A DNA stretch of 18,971 nucleotides from CAZTLI01 sp964614375 (lineage in GTDB: Bacteria; Chloroflexota; Anaerolineae; Aggregatilineales; Phototrophicaceae). The position numbers were made by a program, and so were the translations under genes. Location of the stretch: positions 1-18,971 of the forward strand of contig CAZTLI010000049.1 of the NCBI GenBank assembly GCA_964614375.1, read 5' to 3'. The notes under the pieces were generated by a model. That model worked only from the letters and a program-made list of their open reading frames with translations, was not told the DNA's origin and did no database searches. Positions within the stretch are counted from its first letter, which is position 1; each line of letters starts with the position of its first letter. Shown here in pieces: positions 15,618 to 18,971 of this stretch.

Positions 15618-16247
15618 ATGGTAGATGAGCGAATGATCGGACGAGTGTTGCGCGCCAGCACACGCGGTTTCACCTGTGGCACACACAGCACTCACATCAG
15701 CGACCATCATGATTTTGGCGCGTTTGTCAAAGTACCCGTCGCCAACACGCGCGAACGCCAGGTACAGGCCATCGGTTTGATTTACAAGGTCGAGATTATG
15801 TCCGACCCGCTGGTCAATGAGCTGGTCATGGGCGAATTTGTGCCCGAAAATGTGCTGCGTGACCAGCGCGAAAATCGCATGGTGCCGGTTGAGATTTCGT
15901 GTTTGAGTATTGGTTTCATGACGGGCGATAATCTAGTTGTACAAAGTTTGCCGCCTCGTCCACCGATGAGTTTGTCGGAAGTGTATGTGTGTGAAAGTGT
16001 GGAGGTGGATCGTTTTGTGCAGCAGAAGAGCTTTTTTCGCTTGATATTGGGCGCGTCCGAAGTGCCTGTGGATGATTTATTGGCTGCGGCAGTTCGACAC
16101 GCTTCGGCAATCTACCAGCCCGATTACCCCGACTTATATGGCAAATTCCTATTGGAAAGCGGGCACGAAATTGCCCGTCAACTATCCGGTGACCTCAAAC
16201 GCCTATCGCACATTTTGGCGCTCATCCATCCGAATACCTATGCGTAA
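15618..16247 (+). CDS. Stand-alone HAS-barrel-like protein between nurA and herA
   Basis: This 209-residue protein has an N-terminal barrel-like pattern: MIGRVLRASTRGFTC, then DFGAFVKVPV, then QAIGLIYKVEI. This resembles the HAS (HerA-ATP synthase) barrel found at the N-terminus of HerA and F1-type ATPase subunits. The middle carries further beta strands and a PPRPP turn (111-116). The C-terminal third (150-205) is helical (DDLLAAAVRHASAIY, GKFLLESGHEIARQL). No ATPase motif follows, so it is not a truncated HerA. The ribosome site is weak (AGAAAG). It begins 110 bases after nurA. In HerA the barrel is the docking surface for NurA, so an accessory or adaptor role in the resection complex is inferred, not shown. 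Confidence 0.6.
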   Translation: MVDERMIGRVLRASTRGFTCGTHSTHISDHHDFGAFVKVPVANTRERQVQAIGLIYKVEIMSDPLVNELVMGEFVPENVLRDQRENRMVPVEISCLSIGFMTGDNLVVQSLPPRPPMSLSEVYVCESVEVDRFVQQKSFFRLILGASEVPVDDLLAAAVRHASAIYQPDYPDLYGKFLLESGHEIARQLSGDLKRLSHILALIHPNTYA

Positions 16248-16521
16248 TGGACGCTGCCCGCAGTGCGGGGCGTGGGAAGTGTACCGCGGACCGGGTAGTG
16301 CGGTTTTGCAACGTCTCGGCAAGTTCGATGCGCTGTGTTTACGACCATCGGTGTCTGATGGTTTTGACGGCGCGCCGGTTGAGCACTATGTATGCACTGT
16401 GTGTCGCTATACCGAGAGCTATATCACCGATGCAACTGCGCTCGAAAACATCGCTAAGACATGGGCGCGGGTGAATAGTCGAACCCTATCCAGGCATAAA
16501 GTCAAACGCAAGCGTGAGTGA
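16240..16521 (+). CDS. Zinc-ribbon mini-protein A
   Basis: The protein is 93 residues from the ATG at 16240, overlapping the HAS-like gene by eight bases. A rival frame starting at 16247 gives no recognisable motifs, whereas this one has two knuckles, CPQC (C6, C9) and CTVC (C52, C55), that can bind one zinc. After the second knuckle comes RYTESYITD, then a basic tail (RHKVKRKRE). It is a paralog of the next gene: both read MR-G-CP-C near the start and HYVC..C.Y.ESY..D near the end. Family not recognised; nucleic-acid or protein binding is plausible for such ribbons with a basic tail. Confidence 0.75.
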   Translation: MRNGRCPQCGAWEVYRGPGSAVLQRLGKFDALCLRPSVSDGFDGAPVEHYVCTVCRYTESYITDATALENIAKTWARVNSRTLSRHKVKRKRE

Positions 16522-16535
16522 AGAACGGGTTGACA

Positions 16536-16754
16536 ATGCGCGATGGTGTGTGCCCCAAATGTCATGCGTTGACCATTTATCACAATGCCCATCTGGTACA
16601 TGGCAATACGATTCCGATCAAGAATCCGCCTTTTCCGACCTTTGCGCGTGTGACCCATTATGTCTGTGTGACGTGTGGGTACGTTGAAAGTTATGTGCAG
16701 GATGATGGGATGGGCGATGAAATCATCAATCACTGGGACTATGTTGATGAATAG
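16536..16754 (+). CDS. Zinc-ribbon mini-protein B, paralog of the preceding gene
   Basis: The protein is 72 residues from the ATG at 16536. The frame can be extended to a GTG at 16518, but the paralog shows that MRDGVCPKC is the natural start. The knuckles are CPKC (C6, C9) and CVTC (C44, C47), with HYVCVTCGYVESY aligning to HYVCTVCRYTESY in gene A. It lacks the basic tail of gene A and ends in acidic residues (DYVDE). It starts 14 bases after gene A, so the pair is a tandem duplication in one operon. Confidence 0.75.
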   Translation: MRDGVCPKCHALTIYHNAHLVHGNTIPIKNPPFPTFARVTHYVCVTCGYVESYVQDDGMGDEIINHWDYVDE

Positions 16755-16783
16755 GCACGATTTTACTTCTGGAAAATTTGTTC

Positions 16784-16814
16784 TTGACTTAAAGTGAGCT
16801 TTAAGTTGTAGATT
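16784..16814 (+). promoter_or_regulatory. Candidate promoter with internal operator-like inverted repeat
   Basis: ACTTAAAG (16787-16794), a TGAG centre and CTTTAAGT (16799-16806) form a perfect 8-bp inverted repeat. It lies between TTGACT (-35-like, 16784-16789) and TAGATT (-10-like, 16809-16814; spacing 19). The dyad position suits repressor binding, but an RNA hairpin is also possible. It precedes the YCII gene. Confidence 0.4.
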
Positions 16815-16857
16815 GATGACAGCGTATCGATGAATCAGGATTATAGGAATCAGCACA

Positions 16858-17487
16858 ATGAACCAATATCTCTACACTGTCCAGACTGTTCGCCCTGCTA
16901 TGCTGCACAATCCGACTGCCGATGAGGTGCGGATTGGCAAGGAACATATCGACTACATGCAAAGTCTGATTGATGAAGGTCAGGGGATTTTCGCTGGCGC
17001 AACAACACACCGTGACCAGCATCATTTTGGCGTCTTTATATATGAGGCCGAAGACGACGCCGCTGGTAAAGCCATTGTCGAGAATGACCCGGCGGTGAAA
17101 AATCGCATCATGCGCGCCCAATGGTATCCCTATCGTGTGGCGCTGTGGAATGTGGACGCGGCTGACCTTGAGGCTGGCATGTGCCACTATTTTTACAAAA
17201 TCCAGACCGTTCGCACGGATATGCTGGTTGATAATGGCACGGAATTTGAGCAAAAGACCACCTCCGACCACTTTATGTATCTCAAAGGCTTAACGGAGCA
17301 GGGCGTGTTCTGCATCATTGGTCGCACGTTGACGCCCGACTACAGCAGTTTTGGGCTGGGTGTGCTGCGGGCGCGGAACGAAGATGAAGCCCGTGAATTG
17401 ACCGATAACGACCCGGTAATCAAAAATCGCGTGATGCGCGCGGAGTTGTATCCCTTCGCCATCGCCGCTATAAATAGAAATAGATAA
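16858..17487 (+). CDS. Tandem-duplicated YCII-like protein
   Basis: This 209-residue protein consists of two homologous halves, about 1-100 and 108-209. Each runs Y-Y-QTVR..ML, a His-led helix (H30 / H138 with Y.. LIDEG / LTEQG), a G..FGV strand, then NDP.(V)KNR.MRA..YP. The order and the His and NDP motifs resemble the YCII (YciI-like) dimeric alpha-beta barrel; the function of that family is mostly undefined. Here one chain would form the pseudo-dimer. It has a weak AGGA ribosome site, a 103-base spacer with a candidate regulated promoter, and the same orientation as nurA and herA. Whether it belongs to the resection system is unknown. Confidence 0.75.
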   Translation: MNQYLYTVQTVRPAMLHNPTADEVRIGKEHIDYMQSLIDEGQGIFAGATTHRDQHHFGVFIYEAEDDAAGKAIVENDPAVKNRIMRAQWYPYRVALWNVDAADLEAGMCHYFYKIQTVRTDMLVDNGTEFEQKTTSDHFMYLKGLTEQGVFCIIGRTLTPDYSSFGLGVLRARNEDEARELTDNDPVIKNRVMRAELYPFAIAAINRNR

Positions 17488-17493
17488 ATATCC

Positions 17494-17526
17494 TGGGGTG
17501 ATTGAGATGGATAAACAGTCACCCCA
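17494..17526. repeat. Inverted repeat upstream of herA
   Basis: TGGGGTGA (17494-17501) pairs exactly with TCACCCCA (17519-17526), and the stem extends inward by three more pairs, one of them G-U. No T-run follows, so it is not a classic terminator. It begins a few bases after the YCII stop at 17487. It could be an attenuator-like structure, an mRNA end-stabilising hairpin, or an operator for herA. Confidence 0.65.
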
Positions 17527-17676
17527 ACCCATAAATGCAAGATTTTCTGTAATAAAAGTTGTAATTTTATCTGTTGCCCACCTGTTTTACAGGGAAAGTT
17601 GTAGCAGCGCGTTGATAACATTTGCGCCTTTCATCGTTTGCGATTCACGAAACACGAACTCACGGAGACAGTTTCC

Positions 17677-18971
17677 ATGACGACACAACCGGTATCCGAA
17701 AATCTCGATGAGTGGTTTCCCCGCGACAATCAACCCCAGGGACCACGATTAGGCATCGTCGTCGGCGGGTCGCTCAGTAAGGGATTGGTCGTGCGTTTGG
17801 AACGGGACCAACCGATTGAAGAATTGGCTGTCGGGCGCTATGTCGTCGTGCATGGTGAACACAAACGTTTCTTCTGCATGGTGAATGACATCTCGCTGGA
17901 TACATCGAATCCCGGCATTCAAAGTGATTTGCCCAATGTAGATGATCCATTTGCAAAAGCGATTTATAAAGGCTCGGTGGTCTACAGCTTGATTACGGTC
18001 ACGCCGATGCTGGTGATTGACGACGACGACGGCGCGCTGCCCGTCAAGACCATTCCCGGTCATTTCAGCGTCGTGCATACGGCGGCAGATGCCGATGTGA
18101 ATGCGGTATTTGGTCAGGAAGACGCGACACACTTCAACGTCGGCGCGCCACTTGAATTGTTGGATACGACCATCAATCTCGATTTGCGTCGGTTGGTGGA
18201 ACGCTCAGTGGGTGTATTTGGTAAATCGGGCACAGGCAAAAGCTTCCTCACGCGCGTGCTGCTTGCGGGGACGATTGCGCGCGGTATTGGCGTCAGTCTC
18301 ATTTTCGATATGCACAACGATTATGGTTGGGAAATCACGGATGAGCGCGGGCGTAAAGTGAAGGGACTCAGACAGTTTTTTGGTGAGGGTGTGTCAATCA
18401 TCACGTTGGATGCCGAGTCATCGCGGCGGCGTGGCAGCAAATTCGATTTTGAGGTCAAGCTCGGTTACAACGAAATCGAGCCAGAAGACATCGCCATGCT
18501 CAAGGCGACGATGAATCTGTCTGACACGATGATAGACGCGGCGTATTCGCTCCGTAAACGTTGGGGTGAAGGCTGGGTTAAGCGGTTGATTGATGGACGT
18601 GCCGAAGATATGGAAGATGTGGTCGAATCGACCAACCTCGGCGGTGGGACGCTGTCGGCTTTGCAGCGGCGTTTGGAACGGTTTCAGCGGTGGGATTTTC
18701 TGGTTGAGGAAAATGTCGGCGATAGCGTGCGTCAGATTATCGACCTGCTGGTTAATCGTCAGATTAGTGTTGTGCTGGAATTTGGGCGCTATGGCAATTC
18801 GTTGGAAGCCTATATGCTCGTCGCCAATTACATCACACGGCGTATCCACCACGAATATGTCGTGTTGATGGAAAAGTCACTTGGCGATGCCGCCGACCAA
18901 CCGCCGCAACTGTTGATTGTGATTGAAGAAGCGCATAAATTCCTCGAACCACAGGTCGCGCGGCAGACGAC
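17677..18971 (+). CDS. herA: HerA-family ATP-dependent DNA translocase (3' end outside window)
   Basis: This is a partial gene: 431 codons are present before the window ends. The N-terminus (residues about 22-160) has a HAS-barrel-type beta domain (LGIVVGGSLSKGLVVRL, VGRYVVVHG). Then come the FtsK/HerA-type Walker A GKSGTGKS (182-189), the HNDYG strand following it, and Walker B LLIVIEEAHKF (from residue 412; E417 and E418). HerA is a hexameric motor that pumps DNA into the NurA nuclease during end processing. CGGAG about 9 bases before the ATG supports the start. The C-terminal part of the RecA-like domain lies outside the window. A 189-base leader with an inverted repeat separates it from the YCII gene. 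Confidence 0.93.
   Translation, partial: MTTQPVSENLDEWFPRDNQPQGPRLGIVVGGSLSKGLVVRLERDQPIEELAVGRYVVVHGEHKRFFCMVNDISLDTSNPGIQSDLPNVDDPFAKAIYKGSVVYSLITVTPMLVIDDDDGALPVKTIPGHFSVVHTAADADVNAVFGQEDATHFNVGAPLELLDTTINLDLRRLVERSVGVFGKSGTGKSFLTRVLLAGTIARGIGVSLIFDMHNDYGWEITDERGRKVKGLRQFFGEGVSIITLDAESSRRRGSKFDFEVKLGYNEIEPEDIAMLKATMNLSDTMIDAAYSLRKRWGEGWVKRLIDGRAEDMEDVVESTNLGGGTLSALQRRLERFQRWDFLVEENVGDSVRQIIDLLVNRQISVVLEFGRYGNSLEAYMLVANYITRRIHHEYVVLMEKSLGDAADQPPQLLIVIEEAHKFLEPQVARQT

Noticed and set aside
16247..16474. Alternative frame starting where the HAS-like gene stops (TAATG)
   Set aside because: The overlapping frame from 16240 has two cysteine knuckles matched by the paralog downstream, so this frame is not coding.

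Overview
The window is bacterial chromosomal DNA with moderate GC content and dense genes. Most likely it comes from Chloroflexota, class Anaerolineae or a close relative. This is an inference from gene content: secreted proteins built from SH3-like, WD40, PASTA and beta-propeller modules behind proline/threonine-rich linkers; a bacterial HerA/NurA pair; an isoleucine-rich secreted protein ending in a CGNPPPPWAPAHGWRRRC block; and an MscL with a C-terminal zinc ribbon. No rRNA, tRNA, CRISPR array, transposase or phage gene was found.

Layout. Positions 1-4316 hold a possible gene tail, a SWIM zinc-finger protein on the minus strand, a large secreted SH3/WD40 protein closed by a clear terminator, and an MFS transporter that starts at TTG. 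Positions 4317-5274 hold a small zinc-ribbon protein behind a perfect 11-bp inverted repeat, then mscL and its terminator. Positions 5273-8782 hold a secreted M23 peptidase with a beta-propeller (minus), a multi-pass membrane protein of DUF6159 type (plus), and a D-2-hydroxyacid dehydrogenase (minus). Positions 8937-10745 are a two-gene operon: a secreted PASTA protein and a six-helix membrane protein with conserved-looking acidic and histidine residues. Positions 10732-12467 are minus strand: the isoleucine-rich secreted protein and a small protein resembling the trypsin-co-occurring domain (Trypco1). Positions 12594-13990 are a translationally coupled minus-strand pair, an alpha/beta hydrolase followed by an SDR, and both lack a canonical catalytic residue.

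The most interesting region is 14197 to the right edge, all on the plus strand. It runs from a good extended -10 promoter through nurA (nuclease), a stand-alone protein that looks like a HAS barrel, two tandem paralogous zinc-ribbon mini-proteins, a protein with two YCII-like domains, and herA (hexameric DNA translocase, cut by the window end). NurA and HerA form a DNA-end resection machine. The HAS-like gene is a plausible accessory subunit because HerA uses its own N-terminal HAS barrel to contact NurA. The zinc-ribbon and YCII genes may be further partners or passengers. Inverted repeats precede both the YCII gene and herA, so the distal genes may be regulated separately.

Intergenic gaps over 300 bases: only 2679-3065, which holds a terminator and a weak promoter candidate.
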